A DNA stretch of 64,000 bases from Microbacterium sp. lyk4-40-TSB-66 (GTDB lineage Bacteria > Actinomycetota > Actinomycetes > Actinomycetales > Microbacteriaceae): NCBI RefSeq assembly GCF_030209475.1, contig NZ_JARVRW010000002.1, positions 558,001-622,000 of the forward strand, given 5' to 3'. How positions within the stretch are numbered: position 1 is the first letter of the stretch; each line of letters begins with the position of its first letter. Below are positions 7,319-17,234 of the stretch, one piece after another. The notes under the pieces are model-generated. The model was not told the DNA's origin, searched no databases, and saw nothing but the letters and a program-made list of their open reading frames with translations. The translations under genes and the position numbers were made by a program.

Positions 7319-8887
7319 ATGACCCTGCACGACGAGACCGCTCCCCCGGCCGCCGACGCCGACGCCTCCGCACCGGCCGGCCGAGGCTCCGGCGCCCACG
7401 GCGTCATCGAGAACCCGGCATCCCGTGTCTTCCCCGACCGTGACGACGCCCGGGCAGATCCCTGGTCGATCGACCTCGAGCGCATCCAGTTCTCTCCGTA
7501 CTTCTCACGGCTCTCGGCCGTGACGCAGGTGGTGTCGCCGTCGATGGGCGGGGCGCCCGTGCACAACCGCCTCACCCACACCCTCAAGGTCAGCGCGATC
7601 GCGCGGGTCGTCGCCCTGCAGCTCAACACCCGGTCGCATCGCGCGGGAGAGGGCGACGTGTGCAACGCCACCGTGGTCGAGGCCGCCGCCTACGCCCACG
7701 ACCTCGGCCACCCGCCGTTCGGCCACCTCGGGGAGTCGACCCTCGACCGTCTGGCTCGCACCGAGCTCGGCCTCGCCGACGGGTTCGAGGGCAACGCGCA
7801 GACGTATCGCATCCTCACCGCTCTCGACGTCGTCGAGAACGCCCCCCGCGGGCTCAACCTCACCTCGGCCGTCCGCGCGGCATCGGCGAAGTACCCATGG
7901 GCGCCGTCGGTCGAGGCGCGGGAGGTCGAACGGATCGGCGCTCCCCGTGGCATCCGCCGCTCCCCCGACGGCGCGTACCGCGTGCACAAGTACTCGGCGT
8001 ACGATCTCGACGTCGACGACCTGACCGCCGCTCGACAGGGGGTGGATGCCGAGCCCCTGCGCCAGAGCATCGAGGGCGCCGTGATGGACCTCGCCGACGA
8101 CATCGCCTACTCGGTGCACGATGTCGACGACTTCTATCGCGCGGGCATCCTCGATCACGCGCCCATCGCGGCGGAGTTCCGCGGGTGGCTCGATGACGTG
8201 CTCGAGTGGCGCTCGCGCGACGACGCCGAGGTGCGCGCAGAGCTGATGCCGGGCGCGGGACTCGAGCGCCTGCGCCGCAAGATGCGCCGCGATGACCCGT
8301 GGATCGCCGACGACGAGGCCTTCCTGGCGGCCGTCAGCGACGTGGATGCCGAGATGGTGACCGATCTGCTCGCCCGCCCGTTCGACGGCTCGCTGACGGC
8401 CGAGCGCCGACTCGCGGCCTTCACCGATCGATGGATCCGCCGTTTCCAGGAGTCGGCGCAGCTGCGCCCGCTCGACACGCCGCGGGCCGGTCCCGTCGTG
8501 CTGTCGCCCTGGGCGTGGCACCACGTCGAGGTGCTGAAGTTCGTGCACAAGCGCTTCGTCCTCAGCCGCCCCGACCTGGCCATCCAGCAGCGCGGGATGA
8601 GCCGCATCCTCGCCCGCTCCGTGCGCGCGCTCGGTGAATGGCTCGACGACGACCTCGATCGCGCGCGCACCCCGCGGCGCCTGCGCGAACTCATCGCGCT
8701 CGCCCGCGAGCAGTACGCCGCACTGCCCGCCGGACGCCGACCCACGGATGCCGAGGCCGAGACGCTCGCGCGCTCCCGCGGGATCGTGGACTACGTGGCA
8801 TCCCTCACCGACGCCCAGGCGTTCGCCCTGTCGGAGGCGATCTCGGGCCGCGCGGATCGGTTGTGGGCGCTGGGGCAGCGGCTCTGA
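7319..8887 (+). CDS. dgt: dGTP triphosphohydrolase-like HD domain protein
   Basis: 522 residues. The HD-domain metal ligands are visible: H in HNRLTHTLKVSAIARVVALQ, HD in AAYAHDLGHPPFGHLGE, and D in MDLADDIAYSVHDVDDFYRAG. GNAQTYRIL is also typical of bacterial dGTPase-like proteins. The enzyme class hydrolyses dNTPs, classically dGTP, to the nucleoside and inorganic triphosphate, affecting nucleotide pools. About 40 N-terminal residues are low complexity. The gene stands alone, divergent from marR. Actinobacterial members may act on other dNTPs, so the substrate is inferred. Confidence 0.92.
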   Translation: MTLHDETAPPAADADASAPAGRGSGAHGVIENPASRVFPDRDDARADPWSIDLERIQFSPYFSRLSAVTQVVSPSMGGAPVHNRLTHTLKVSAIARVVALQLNTRSHRAGEGDVCNATVVEAAAYAHDLGHPPFGHLGESTLDRLARTELGLADGFEGNAQTYRILTALDVVENAPRGLNLTSAVRAASAKYPWAPSVEAREVERIGAPRGIRRSPDGAYRVHKYSAYDLDVDDLTAARQGVDAEPLRQSIEGAVMDLADDIAYSVHDVDDFYRAGILDHAPIAAEFRGWLDDVLEWRSRDDAEVRAELMPGAGLERLRRKMRRDDPWIADDEAFLAAVSDVDAEMVTDLLARPFDGSLTAERRLAAFTDRWIRRFQESAQLRPLDTPRAGPVVLSPWAWHHVEVLKFVHKRFVLSRPDLAIQQRGMSRILARSVRALGEWLDDDLDRARTPRRLRELIALAREQYAALPAGRRPTDAEAETLARSRGIVDYVASLTDAQAFALSEAISGRADRLWALGQRL

Positions 8888-9098
8888 CGGCGGGCGGGGT
8901 ATGCGGCGCGGTTGGGCGCGCTCAAGCGTCAGCCGAGGCGACGAACCTTGCCACCGTGTCGACCCCGACCTAGCGTGGGCGGATGAGACAGCCCCCCGCT
9001 CGATGTCGCTCTGTGTCCGCGACCGTCGATGATTCGCACAGAATCGCGGTGTTGTGAGGTCTTCGCGTCCGAGCCCCGGTGACCCCTGGCCGCACGGC

Positions 9099-9698
9099 AT
9101 GACTATGGAGACGGACGACCGCCCGACCACGGTCAACGAGCTGCTCTGGGTGCGAGAGGCGTTCGGTCTTGCGGTGGAGGGCGATGCGCCGCCTCCGCTG
9201 CTCGACTCGCCCCTCCCCGCGTCCCGGTCGCTAACCGAGAGCGAACGCGCCCGGTGGACCGCCGCGTGGCCCGAGGTCTGGATGGCTGTCGTCGAGCACG
9301 CGGTACGACCGCACGACGCCGAGGCGATTGAGCGCCTCATGCGACAGGACACGCCGGCTGAGGATCGGCCGGCCCTGCTCGCGCTCCTAGCCGGGCCCTC
9401 GTGGCGCGACGAGTTCGGCGACGAGGTGTTCGACGAACCGTCGTATCGGGCGTGGGACGAACGCTCTTTCGCATCCATTCGTTCAGCGCTGCCTCCGAAT
9501 TGGGAAGCCCAGCCGGAGCGGCGCGCCGTGGAGAGCCTCGCGAACGCCTGGCGGCGGGGGCTGAAGAAGGTCGTCGTCCTCGCCTGCGAGGGCACGTTCG
9601 TCCGCTCGGTCGGGTCGACCGGGCTGCTCGTCACGAAGGGCGACCGCGACGACGACGCATCATACCGAGAGGCCTCGGCCTCGTTCGCGTCGCGCTGA
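9099..9698 (+). CDS. Conserved hypothetical protein
   Basis: 199 residues from ATG 9099 (MTMETDDRPTTVNELL); a GTG at 9054 in the same frame would add 15 residues. Acidic, soluble, no membrane segment or signal peptide. Stretches such as LTESERARWTAAWPEVWMAV, FDEPSYRAWDERSFASIR and NAWRRGLKKVVVLACEGTFVR look like a genuine folded protein with normal codon bias. I do not recognise the family. It is isolated, with 211 bp before it and 219 bp after it. Confidence 0.7.
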   Translation: MTMETDDRPTTVNELLWVREAFGLAVEGDAPPPLLDSPLPASRSLTESERARWTAAWPEVWMAVVEHAVRPHDAEAIERLMRQDTPAEDRPALLALLAGPSWRDEFGDEVFDEPSYRAWDERSFASIRSALPPNWEAQPERRAVESLANAWRRGLKKVVVLACEGTFVRSVGSTGLLVTKGDRDDDASYREASASFASR

Positions 9699-9877
9699 CG
9701 CGTCGGCGCCCCACCCGCGTCTTTCCCGGCGCCGAGATGACACCCACTTCACGAGATGACGCGCAATGCGCGCGATTGTCGTGCGATCTCGGCAACCCGG
9801 CGTGATCTCGCCGTGCGCCGCACGGTTCGATCGGGATGCCGTGGCGCGACGAGGACGGCGCAGACCACGGAACTGGA

Positions 9878-9911
9878 GCCGTCGGCATCCCCCTTACAAG
9901 ATGCCGACGGC
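9878..9911 (-). terminator. Terminator-like hairpin downstream of xylB
   Basis: GCCGTCGGCATC (9878-9889) pairs perfectly with GATGCCGACGGC (9900-9911) around a 10-nt loop, 7 nt after the xylB stop codon on the complementary strand. The 12-bp stem lacks a strong T run, as is common in high-GC actinobacteria. Confidence 0.7.
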
Positions 9912-9917
9912 CCAGGT

Positions 9918-11309
9918 CTACTCTGCCGCACGCAAAGCCGCGACGACGTCGTAGCGCTCCCGGATGATGGGGCGGTGGTCGGGCTCGACGTCGCGGGTGG
10001 TCGCGACCGTCCAGTCGACGGAGCCGCCCGCCAGCACGCCCGCCGCCTGCCTCGCCGCCCCGAGGGCGACGTACTCGCCCGCGGCGGGCACGACGATCTC
10101 GGCGTCGAAGACCTGCGCGGCGATACGCGCGACGCCCTCGTTGGCGGCGGCACCCCCGATCAGCAGGATGCGCCGAACCGCGACACCCTGCGCCCGGATC
10201 GCGTCGAGTCCGACGGCCAAGCCGCTCAGCATCCCCTCGATCGCGGCGCGCGCGAGATTCGGACGGTTCGTGGATGCCAAGGTCAGTCCCGTCAGCGACG
10301 CCTGGGCATCCGGGAGGTTGGGCGTGCGCTCGCCCTCGAACCACGGCACCAGCACGATGCCGCCGGCCCCGGGATCGGCTTCGAGGGCGAGCGCACCGAG
10401 CTCTTCGTGCGAGACCCCGAGCAGTCCCGCGACCGCGTCGAGCACGCGGGCGGCGTTGAGCGTGGCGACCAGCGGCAGGAACCTGCCCGTCGCGTCGGCG
10501 AACCCCGCGACCGTGCCGGTGACGTCGCGCGTGGGCGTATCGGCGACCGCGAAGACCGTGCCCGAGGTGCCGAGCGAGACGACGACGTCGCCCACGCCGG
10601 CGCCGAGCCCCAGGGCGGCTCCGGCGTTGTCTCCCGCGCCGGGGCCGACGAGGGCCCCACCGGGGAGGGTGCCGGCACTCTCCCACGGTCCGATCACGCG
10701 GGGCAGCACCGCGTCGTGTCCCAGTGCGCGGCGGAACAGGTCGAGGTCGTAGCCGTCGGCACCCCAGTAGGCGGTTCCCGACGCGTCGGAGCGGTCGGTG
10801 ATGAGTTCCTCGAGCACGGCGTTACCCGGCCCGAAGCTGCGGAGGCGCCAGGTGAGCCAGTCGTGCGGCAGGGCGACGGCCGCCACGCGCGCGGCATTGT
10901 CGGGCTCGGCGTCCCGCAGCCAGCGGAGTTTCGTGCCCGTGAACGAGGCAACCGGCACGGCACCGGTGCGCTCCGCGTAGGCGTCGGCGCCGACCTCGTC
11001 GATCAGGTCGCGCGCCGCCTGCGCCGAACGGGTGTCATTCCACAGCAGGGCGTCGCGGATGACGCCACCCGCGGCATCCAGCACGACCATGCCGTGCTGC
11101 TGACCGGCGATCGAGACCGCCGCAACGTCGTCGAGACCGCCCGCCTGCGTGATGGCATCCTGCAGCGCGCGCCACCACGCCTCGGGATCGACCGCGGTGC
11201 CGGAGGGATGCGACGCGCGACCCTCGCGCACCACGCGCCCGGTCTCGGCGTCGACGACGACGACCTTGCACGACTGCGTCGACGAGTCGACTCCCATGAC
11301 CAGCGCCAT
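9918..11309 (-). CDS. xylB: Xylulokinase
   Basis: 463 residues from ATG 11309 ([20 protein letters not shown]). It has the FGGY two-lobed kinase layout: N-terminal phosphate loop [31 protein letters not shown], and C-terminal [22 protein letters not shown] and [14 protein letters not shown]. The QQHG and WNDTR motifs are characteristic of xylulokinase, which phosphorylates D-xylulose to D-xylulose 5-phosphate for the pentose phosphate pathway. It lies downstream of xylA on the same strand, but 436 bp of repeats and a strong hairpin lie between, so it may have its own promoter. Confidence 0.95.
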   Translation of the reverse strand: MALVMGVDSSTQSCKVVVVDAETGRVVREGRASHPSGTAVDPEAWWRALQDAITQAGGLDDVAAVSIAGQQHGMVVLDAAGGVIRDALLWNDTRSAQAARDLIDEVGADAYAERTGAVPVASFTGTKLRWLRDAEPDNAARVAAVALPHDWLTWRLRSFGPGNAVLEELITDRSDASGTAYWGADGYDLDLFRRALGHDAVLPRVIGPWESAGTLPGGALVGPGAGDNAGAALGLGAGVGDVVVSLGTSGTVFAVADTPTRDVTGTVAGFADATGRFLPLVATLNAARVLDAVAGLLGVSHEELGALALEADPGAGGIVLVPWFEGERTPNLPDAQASLTGLTLASTNRPNLARAAIEGMLSGLAVGLDAIRAQGVAVRRILLIGGAAANEGVARIAAQVFDAEIVVPAAGEYVALGAARQAAGVLAGGSVDWTVATTRDVEPDHRPIIRERYDVVAALRAAE

Positions 11310-11745
11310 GCTCTGCCCTTCTGTCCGCCGCGCCCACGTCGGCGCGGTCCTTGCTCTTCGATCCTGCCGTGAGCGCCCGCTGCGCGGGGCTGCGTGTCGA
11401 GTGTCCACGACACGCCGTTCCCGCGGCGGCGGTGCGGCATGTTCTGGACACTCGATCGGGGGTGTCGCGGGTTCGCGTCGCGATCTCCCGCGAGTGTCCA
11501 AAAATCCGGACGAGCCTCGCGAACGTCCGGGTGTTTCGGACACTCGGTCGGTGGTGCCCCGAGCTCGCGTCGCGAGTCCGCCGAGTGTCCGGGAAACCCG
11601 GACGGATCTCGCGAACGTCCGGGTGTTCCGGACGCTCAACCCAGGGGGCGGCGCCGAATCGGCGCCCGAGGCCGGCCCACCTGCCCCGCCCGCGGGGCCG
11701 GCCGGATGAGTGCCCGGATGCCGTGGCATCCGGGCCCTCCCGAAG
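11310..11745. repeat. Three ~92-bp direct repeats with internal hairpins between xylA and xylB
   Basis: No gene seen here. CGAGTGTCC occurs at 11398, 11491 and 11582, each followed 38-39 bp later by its complement GGACACTCG (11446, 11538) or a near match (GGACGCTC at 11630). The units therefore repeat every 91-93 bp and each can fold into a hairpin with a long loop. Shared inner words include CTCGCGAACGTCCGGGTGTT in units 2 and 3 and the GCGTCGCGA joint between units. Function unknown; it may attenuate or separate xylB expression from xylA. Confidence 0.75.
11712..11735 (-). terminator. Strong hairpin downstream of xylA
   Basis: GCCCGGATGCC (11712-11722) pairs perfectly with GGCATCCGGGC (11725-11735) across a 2-nt loop, 11 nt past the xylA stop on the complementary strand. 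It is the best terminator candidate for xylA. Confidence 0.75.
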
Positions 11746-12933
11746 TCAGCGCGCGCCCAGCAGGTGCTCGGTGGCGAGCTGCTGCAGACGCACGAAGCCG
11801 AAGCCCTTGCCGCCGAGGTAGGCGTCGGTGTCGAAGTCCTCGTAGGCCGTGCGGTCGGCGAGGAAGTCGTCGTAGGTCTCGCCCTCGTTCAGCGTCGGCT
11901 GCGCGAGCTCGGCGACCTTCGCCGCCTCGAGCGCCTCCTGCACCTCGGGGTCGGCGCGGAAGGCCGCGGCGCGCTCCTTGAGCAGCAGGTAGGTGTTCAT
12001 GTTGGCCGAGACCGAGTCCCAGACGCCCCGCTCGTCCTCGGTGCGCGACGGCTTGTAGTCGAAGTGACGCGGGCCGTCGTAGGCGGGCACGCCACCCGGG
12101 CCGCCGTTCTCGAGCAGGTCGACGAGGGCGAAGGCGTTGTGCAGGTCGCCGTGGCCGAAGACCAGGTCCTGGTCGTACTTGATGCCGCGCTGGCCGTTCA
12201 GGTCGATGTGGAAGAGCTTGCCGTGGTAAAGCGCCTGGGCGATGCCCGCGGCGAAGTTGAGGCCCGCCATCTGCTCGTGGCCGACCTCGGGGTTCAAGCC
12301 GACGAGCTCGGGACGCTCGAGCGAGTCGATGAAGGCGATCGCGTGGCCGAGCGTCGGCAGCAGGATGTCGCCGCGCGGCTCGTTGGGCTTCGGCTCGATG
12401 GCGAAGCGGATGTCGTAGCCCTTGTCGGTGACGTAGTCGCCGAGCAGGTTGACCGCCTCGCGGTAGCGCTCCAGCGCCTGGCGGATGTCTTTCGCGGAGT
12501 CGTACTCCGCGCCCTCGCGGCCACCCCACATGACGAACGTCTTGGCGCCCAGCTCGGCGGCGAGGTCGAGGTTGCGCAGCACCTTGCGCAGCGCGAAACG
12601 ACGAACCTGGCGGTCGTTGGAGGTGAACCCGCCGTCTTTGAAGACGGGAGCCGAGAAGAGGTTGGTCGTGACCATCGGCGTGATGATGCCGGTGTCCTTC
12701 ATCGCCCCCTTGAGGCGGTCGATCTGCGTCTGACGCTCGGCGTCGGTCGAACCGAACGCGAAGAGGTCGTCATCGTGGAAGGTCAGGCCGTACGCGCCGA
12801 GCTCGGCGAGTTTCTCGACGGCATGCACGACGTCGAGGGGCTCACGCGTGGGACCGCCAAAGGGATCGGTGCCGTTGTAGCCGACGGTCCAGAGGCCGAA
12901 CGAGAACTTGTCATCGCGGGTGGGGGTGGGCAT
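11746..12933 (-). CDS. xylA: Xylose isomerase
   Basis: 395 residues from ATG 12933 ([18 protein letters not shown]) with a GAAGGAG ribosome site. Typical of the shorter actinobacterial (class I) xylose isomerase, whose usual length is about 390. Visible active-site elements are [12 protein letters not shown] (catalytic His), [27 protein letters not shown] (metal-binding Glu), [32 protein letters not shown] and the metal cluster [13 protein letters not shown]. It interconverts D-xylose and D-xylulose in the cytoplasm, feeding XylB. Its promoter region carries a TGTTG/CAACA palindrome suited to ROK/XylR control. Confidence 0.98.
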   Translation of the reverse strand: MPTPTRDDKFSFGLWTVGYNGTDPFGGPTREPLDVVHAVEKLAELGAYGLTFHDDDLFAFGSTDAERQTQIDRLKGAMKDTGIITPMVTTNLFSAPVFKDGGFTSNDRQVRRFALRKVLRNLDLAAELGAKTFVMWGGREGAEYDSAKDIRQALERYREAVNLLGDYVTDKGYDIRFAIEPKPNEPRGDILLPTLGHAIAFIDSLERPELVGLNPEVGHEQMAGLNFAAGIAQALYHGKLFHIDLNGQRGIKYDQDLVFGHGDLHNAFALVDLLENGGPGGVPAYDGPRHFDYKPSRTEDERGVWDSVSANMNTYLLLKERAAAFRADPEVQEALEAAKVAELAQPTLNEGETYDDFLADRTAYEDFDTDAYLGGKGFGFVRLQQLATEHLLGAR

Positions 12934-12985
12934 TCCTGCTCCTTCGCATGGAGACGCACGGGTGCGCGGTGACGCACGACGGGTT

Positions 12986-13002
12986 TGTTGGTGTTCACAA
13001 CA
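12986..13002 (-). promoter_or_regulatory. Putative XylR operator upstream of xylA
   Basis: TGTTG-GTGTTCA-CAACA (12986-13002) is a 5-bp-arm palindrome about 55 bp before the xylA start, directly beside a TATA-rich -10 candidate (catatacc, 13001-13008). ROK-type xylose repressors bind TTGTT/AACAA-like palindromes, so control by the regulator at 15702 is likely but inferred. Confidence 0.5.
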
Positions 13003-13036
13003 TATACCGTGGATGCCACGGCGTCCAGCCTCCGGA

Positions 13037-13948
13037 TCAGATACCCAGAGCCGCGTCGACGACGGCGAAGACCTCCGGATCCCAGGTGAGCGCACGTTCC
13101 CACGGCAGGCCGAAGGCGTCGGCGAAGAAGATGCTGTGCACGTCGTCGGGGAACGAATGCCGCTCGATCCGCGGCACGACGGCGGAGGGCACATCGTCTG
13201 CGCGGCCGCTGCGCAGCGAGACGAGCCCGTCGTGCGGCCAGAGCTGCACGGGTTCGGCGGCCGCGGCGAAATACCCCGCACCGATCGCCGTGACCGGGAT
13301 GCCGTCGAGCACGCCGGCATGGGCGGCGTTCCACCCTCGCAGGTACCGTTGCGACACCTGCTCTGCCGCGCCCTGCGAGTTCGCCGCGGCGAACGCCCTC
13401 GCCTGCTCGAGGATCGTCGAGGTGGCCGGGTCGCCGTGGGCGTCGGCATCCGTGATGTCGCCGGCGACCGCATCGCCGAGGACGGCTCCGTCCCACGGCG
13501 TGCCGAGCGTGACGAGCCCGCCGATGAGCGGCCCGACGGAGCGGGATGCACCGACGCACAGCTCGCGGATCGCCGCCCGTGAGAAGAGTCCGCCCATGGA
13601 ATGACCGACCAGGTCGACCCGGGTCAGCGAGTGCTCCTCAGCGAGCCAGCGCAGGAAGGCCGCCAGAGCCGTGCCGGCGTCGTCGATCGCGCCCACCGAG
13701 TTGACCGTCACCTCAGCGGGCAGCACGACGGGGACGTCGTCGAAGCCCTGCCACCCGGCATCCTGCGCCACCGCACCCGCACCGAGGCGGGCGGGGGCCG
13801 TGAAGACGCGCGCACCGCTTTCGAGGAGGTGCGCGCGGAGCGCGGTAAGGGTGTTGCCCGCCGCGAGACCCGATGCGGCGGCGCGATCGGGATCGGTGTA
13901 CGGCGTGACGGCAGCACCGCCGGAGACGAGGACGACGGCATCTGCCAC
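13037..13948 (-). CDS. Lipase/esterase-like alpha/beta hydrolase
   Basis: 303 residues, no signal peptide. The nucleophile elbow GHSMGG sits in [22 protein letters not shown], followed by [19 protein letters not shown], as in triacylglycerol-lipase-like and PGAP1-like hydrolases. A downstream acid/His pair is plausible in [11 protein letters not shown] and [12 protein letters not shown]. The opening [16 protein letters not shown] is a first beta strand with oxyanion-hole glycines. Substrate cannot be deduced. It sits behind the xylA promoter region on the same strand and is separated from the next gene by 69 bp. Confidence 0.82.
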   Translation of the reverse strand: MADAVVLVSGGAAVTPYTDPDRAAASGLAAGNTLTALRAHLLESGARVFTAPARLGAGAVAQDAGWQGFDDVPVVLPAEVTVNSVGAIDDAGTALAAFLRWLAEEHSLTRVDLVGHSMGGLFSRAAIRELCVGASRSVGPLIGGLVTLGTPWDGAVLGDAVAGDITDADAHGDPATSTILEQARAFAAANSQGAAEQVSQRYLRGWNAAHAGVLDGIPVTAIGAGYFAAAAEPVQLWPHDGLVSLRSGRADDVPSAVVPRIERHSFPDDVHSIFFADAFGLPWERALTWDPEVFAVVDAALGI

Positions 13949-14017
13949 GGGGACTCCTTCGCGGGTCGGATCCCGGTCAGGATAGGGCAGGCCAGCGACA
14001 TCGCGACCACGGACGCG

Positions 14018-14215
14018 TCACCGGTCCGAACCTCTCCGCAAGAGCGCGTCGACGGCGACGCCGACGGTCAGACCCGCGGCGGCACCCAGGAGCAGACCCA
14101 GGGCGAGATTGTCGAAGCCGAACACCCCGATGGCGGCACCCGTCGGCAACCCGAGGACGATGCCGATTGCGATCGGGTTCACCGCGGGCGAGGGGTCGGA
14201 ATCCTGGGGTGACAT
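14018..14215 (-). CDS. Small two-helix membrane protein
   Basis: 65 residues from ATG 14215 (MSPQDSDPSPAVNPIAIGIV). After a polar proline-rich start there are two glycine-rich hydrophobic helices, IAIGIVLGLPTGAAIGVFGF and LALGLLLGAAAGLTVGVAV, then an arginine-rich end. The glycine-zipper pattern suggests close helix packing in the membrane. Family unknown. The longer frame upstream of this ATG is antisense noise. Confidence 0.7.
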   Translation of the reverse strand: MSPQDSDPSPAVNPIAIGIVLGLPTGAAIGVFGFDNLALGLLLGAAAGLTVGVAVDALLRRGSDR

Positions 14216-14268
14216 GCCTTCACCGTAGGCACGCACTTCCGCGCGCACCTCCCCCGCGCGGGGGAGGC

Positions 14269-14754
14269 TCAGGCCGGCAGCGCGTCTTCGATCGCGGCGA
14301 CGACCTCGGGGGCGTCGGGCTGCGTGCGGGGGCTGAACCGCGTCACGCGACCGTCGGGAGCCACGACGAACTTCTCGAAGTTCCACGAGATGCGGCCTGT
14401 CTTGCCCTCGGCATCCGGGGTCTGCGTGAGCTCCCTGTAGAGCGGGTGGGCGTTCCGCCCGTTGACCTTGACCTTCTCGGTCATCGGGAACGTCACGCCC
14501 CACGTCGACGAGCAGTACTCGGCGATCTTCTCGCTGTCGCTGAGCTCCTGCAGGAACTGGTTGCTCGGGAAGCCGATCACGGTGAATCCGCGGTCGGCGT
14601 AGCGCTTGTGCAGCTCTTCGAGGGTCTCGTACTGCCCCGATAGCCCGCAGCGCGAGGCGACGTTCACCACGAGTGCGGCTTTGCCCTCGGTCAGCGCGCC
14701 GAAGGTGGTCTCTTCGCCCTGGAGGGTGGTGACGGGGATGCCGGAAAGGTCCAT
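14269..14754 (-). CDS. Glutathione peroxidase family protein
   Basis: 161 residues from ATG 14754 (MDLSGIPVTTLQGEETTFGA). The catalytic residue is cysteine in VVNVASRCGLSGQYETLEEL, and the rest of the tetrad is visible in IGFPSNQFLQEL (Gln; the common second Cys of PCNQF is replaced by Ser) and RISWNFEKFVV (Trp, Asn). Length matches bacterial GPx/BsaA-type thiol peroxidases. The family reduces hydroperoxides in the cytoplasm, in bacteria usually with thioredoxin or mycothiol-linked thiols rather than glutathione. The missing PCNQF cysteine, the usual resolving residue region, is worth noting. Confidence 0.92.
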   Translation of the reverse strand: MDLSGIPVTTLQGEETTFGALTEGKAALVVNVASRCGLSGQYETLEELHKRYADRGFTVIGFPSNQFLQELSDSEKIAEYCSSTWGVTFPMTEKVKVNGRNAHPLYRELTQTPDAEGKTGRISWNFEKFVVAPDGRVTRFSPRTQPDAPEVVAAIEDALPA

Positions 14755-15701
14755 GGTGCAATCCTGGCACCGTCGGCGCCGTGCGGGGTGGGGGTGGCGC
14801 GTGCGTCCATCGCGCGTGCGCGCCTTCCGTGCGGGGACGCGGCGACGGCGTGGTCGCGCGGGTCGCGGAGACGGCGTGGTCGCGCGGGCCGCGGCGTCGA
14901 GTCCCCCGCCGCCCACGCATAAACGGCGTTCGTGCGCGGAAACACGACGGCAGCGTGTTTACGCGCAGGAATCGTGTTTATGCGTGGGCGGGGGGCGGGG
15001 GGCCGGCGCGAGGCGGGACGCGGCCGGCGCGGCGCGCTGTGCGGCCGGCGCGGTGCGCGCGTTCGGCTGGCCGGCGCGAGCGTGCGGCCGGCGCGGTGTG
15101 GAGTCCGCGGCCGCCACGCATAAACAGCGTTCGTGCGCATAAACAGGACGACAGAGTGTTTACGCGCAGGGATCGTGTTTATGCGTGGGTGTGGGAGCGC
15201 GGGGCGGCGCGAGGGTGTGGCAGGCCGGCGCGGGGCGGGACGCGGCCGGCGCGGCGCGCTGTTCGGCCGGCGCGGCACAAAGTCCCCCGCCGCCCTTGCA
15301 TAAACAGCGTTCGTGCGCGGAAACACGACGGCAGCGTGTTTACGCGCAGGGATCGTGTTTATGCGCGGGCGTGGCACGCGGGGCGATGGCGCGGGTTCGG
15401 CCGGCCGGCGCGGGGGTGCGGCCGGCGCGGCGCGGAGTGCAGCCGGCGCGGCGCGCAGTGCCGCCACCCACGCATAAACAGCGTTCGTGCGCGGAAACAC
15501 GACGACAGCGTGTTTACGCGCACGAATCGTGTTTGTGCGTAGGCGTGGGACGCAGGGCGGGGGGTGCGGGCGGCGCGCCGCGAGGATGTGGCCGACGCGG
15601 CGCGGCGTGGGACGCGGCGGGGCTCGGCGGATGCAGCGGGGATGGGCCGTGCGGTCCCCGACCGGACGCACCCGACCGCCGGACAATGGCACAGTTGTCG
15701 C
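14755..15701. repeat. Cluster of four 75-bp palindromic elements in GC-rich spacers
   Basis: No credible gene. Four copies of a 75-bp imperfect palindrome lie at 14913-14987, 15114-15188, 15294-15368 and 15468-15542. Each copy starts near CCACGCATAAAC and ends near GTTTATGCGTGG; inside are GTTCGTGCGCG and AAACACG on the left, answered by GTGTTTACGCGCA and GAATCGTG on the right. The 99-126 bp spacers are built from repeated GGCCGGCGCGG words. A fifth copy lies at 63149-63223. The layout resembles BIME/REP clusters or a non-autonomous palindromic element; no transposase is nearby. Long translations across it are repeat artefacts. Confidence 0.85.
15682..15699 (+). promoter_or_regulatory. Palindrome next to the ROK regulator start
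   Basis: GACAA-TGGCACAG-TTGTC (15682-15699) ends 2 nt before the ATG at 15702. Its position fits autoregulation by the ROK protein and suggests a very short leader or leaderless transcript. Confidence 0.4.
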
Positions 15702-16862
15702 ATGAGCACCGCGGGGAGTCGGGGCGACGGCATGCGCCGCGCCAATCTCGCGCTCGTGCTGCGCACTGTGCACCGCGAGGGTCCGCGCTCACGCGCCGCC
15801 CTGACCGAGGCGACGGGGTTGAACCGCTCGACGATCGCCGACCTCGTGGGCGAGCTGCAGCGCGCCGGCCTCGTAGTCGAGCGGGCATCCGAGGCCCTGG
15901 GACGCGTCGGTCGACCCTCCCCCATCGTCGTGCCCGACCCCCGGGTGGTCGCGGTGGCGGTCAACCCCGAAGTCGATGCGCTCGACATCGGCGCGGTGAC
16001 GCTCGAGGGCACGATCATCGCACGCGAGCGCCTCGAGCAGACCGCGCTGCTGACCCCCGCGCGCACGGCTGAGCTCGTCGAGGCGACCCTCGCCGGCTGG
16101 CGGCGCGGACCGCTCGCCGACAGCCGGATCGTCGGCGTGGGCGTGGCCGTACCGGGCCCCGTGCGCGCGTCCGACGGACTCGTCCGCGAGGCACCGCACC
16201 TGGAATGGCGTGACGCCCCGCTCTCGGATCTGATCACGGATGCCACGACCCTCACCGCCCACGTCGGCAACGACGCAGCACTCGGCGCCCTGGCCGAGCA
16301 TCTCTTCGGCGCGGCGCGCGGCGCGCACGACGTCGTGTACCTCAACGGTGGCGCGAGCGGCATCGGCGGTGCCGTGATCGTCGGCGGGGTCCCTCTCGGT
16401 GGCGCCGGCGGCTACGCCGGGGAGTTCGGGCAGAACCGGCCCGGCATCGTCGACGCCGCCGACCGACGCGCGAGCGGCGGTGTGCTCGAGGACGAGGTGA
16501 GCCGGGCGCTGCTGCTGTCGGCGGTGGGCCTCGACGGCGGCGACGACGCCCTTCTGGCCGACGCTCTGGCATCCACCTCCGCCCCCGCGGCGCACGCCGA
16601 GGTCGAGCGTCAGCGGAGGATCCTCGCCACGGCGCTGGCCAACGCGGCGAACGTGCTGAATCCGGCGGTCATCGTGCTGGGCGGCTTCCTCGCCGTGCTC
16701 GCCGCCCGCGACCTCGACGGCCTCGACGCCGCCGTCCGCGCGCAGACGGTCCCGGCCTGCGCCGACGGTCTGCGCCTGGCCGTCGCCGAACTGGGCGAGG
16801 ACCGCCTGCTCGTCGGCGCGGCCGAGGCGGCGTTCGAGGCGCAGCTCTTCCCGGGGCGCTGA
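15702..16862 (+). CDS. ROK family transcriptional regulator (XylR-like)
   Basis: 386 residues from ATG 15702 (MSTAGSRGDGMRRANLALVL). N-terminal winged helix: LRTVHREGPRSRAALTEATG then LNRSTIADLVGELQRAGLV. The ROK sugar-kinase-like domain follows, with GVGVAVPGPVRASDG, HVGNDAALGALAEHLFG and LNGGASGIGGAVIVGG. The usual ROK zinc cluster (GH...CxCGxxGC) is absent: the equivalent segment reads GEFGQNRPGIVDAADRRASG, with Gln in place of His and no cysteines. It follows the xylose genes and probably represses xylA in the absence of D-xylose; the inducer is inferred. Confidence 0.88.
   Translation: MSTAGSRGDGMRRANLALVLRTVHREGPRSRAALTEATGLNRSTIADLVGELQRAGLVVERASEALGRVGRPSPIVVPDPRVVAVAVNPEVDALDIGAVTLEGTIIARERLEQTALLTPARTAELVEATLAGWRRGPLADSRIVGVGVAVPGPVRASDGLVREAPHLEWRDAPLSDLITDATTLTAHVGNDAALGALAEHLFGAARGAHDVVYLNGGASGIGGAVIVGGVPLGGAGGYAGEFGQNRPGIVDAADRRASGGVLEDEVSRALLLSAVGLDGGDDALLADALASTSAPAAHAEVERQRRILATALANAANVLNPAVIVLGGFLAVLAARDLDGLDAAVRAQTVPACADGLRLAVAELGEDRLLVGAAEAAFEAQLFPGR

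Positions 16863-17234
<372 letters not shown>

Noticed and set aside
7505..9634. 709-residue minus-strand open frame
   Set aside because: It runs opposite to the dGTPase and hypothetical genes and contains only Arg/Ser/His-rich sequence without family motifs.
14913..15542. CRISPR array
   Set aside because: The repeats are 75 bp with 99-126 bp spacers that are themselves repetitive, and no cas genes are present.
14691..15773. Long frames across the palindrome cluster encoding repeated RARKHAVVVFPRTNAVYA-like units
   Set aside because: The peptide repeats arise from DNA repeats with frames open on both strands; there is no ribosome site and no normal protein context.
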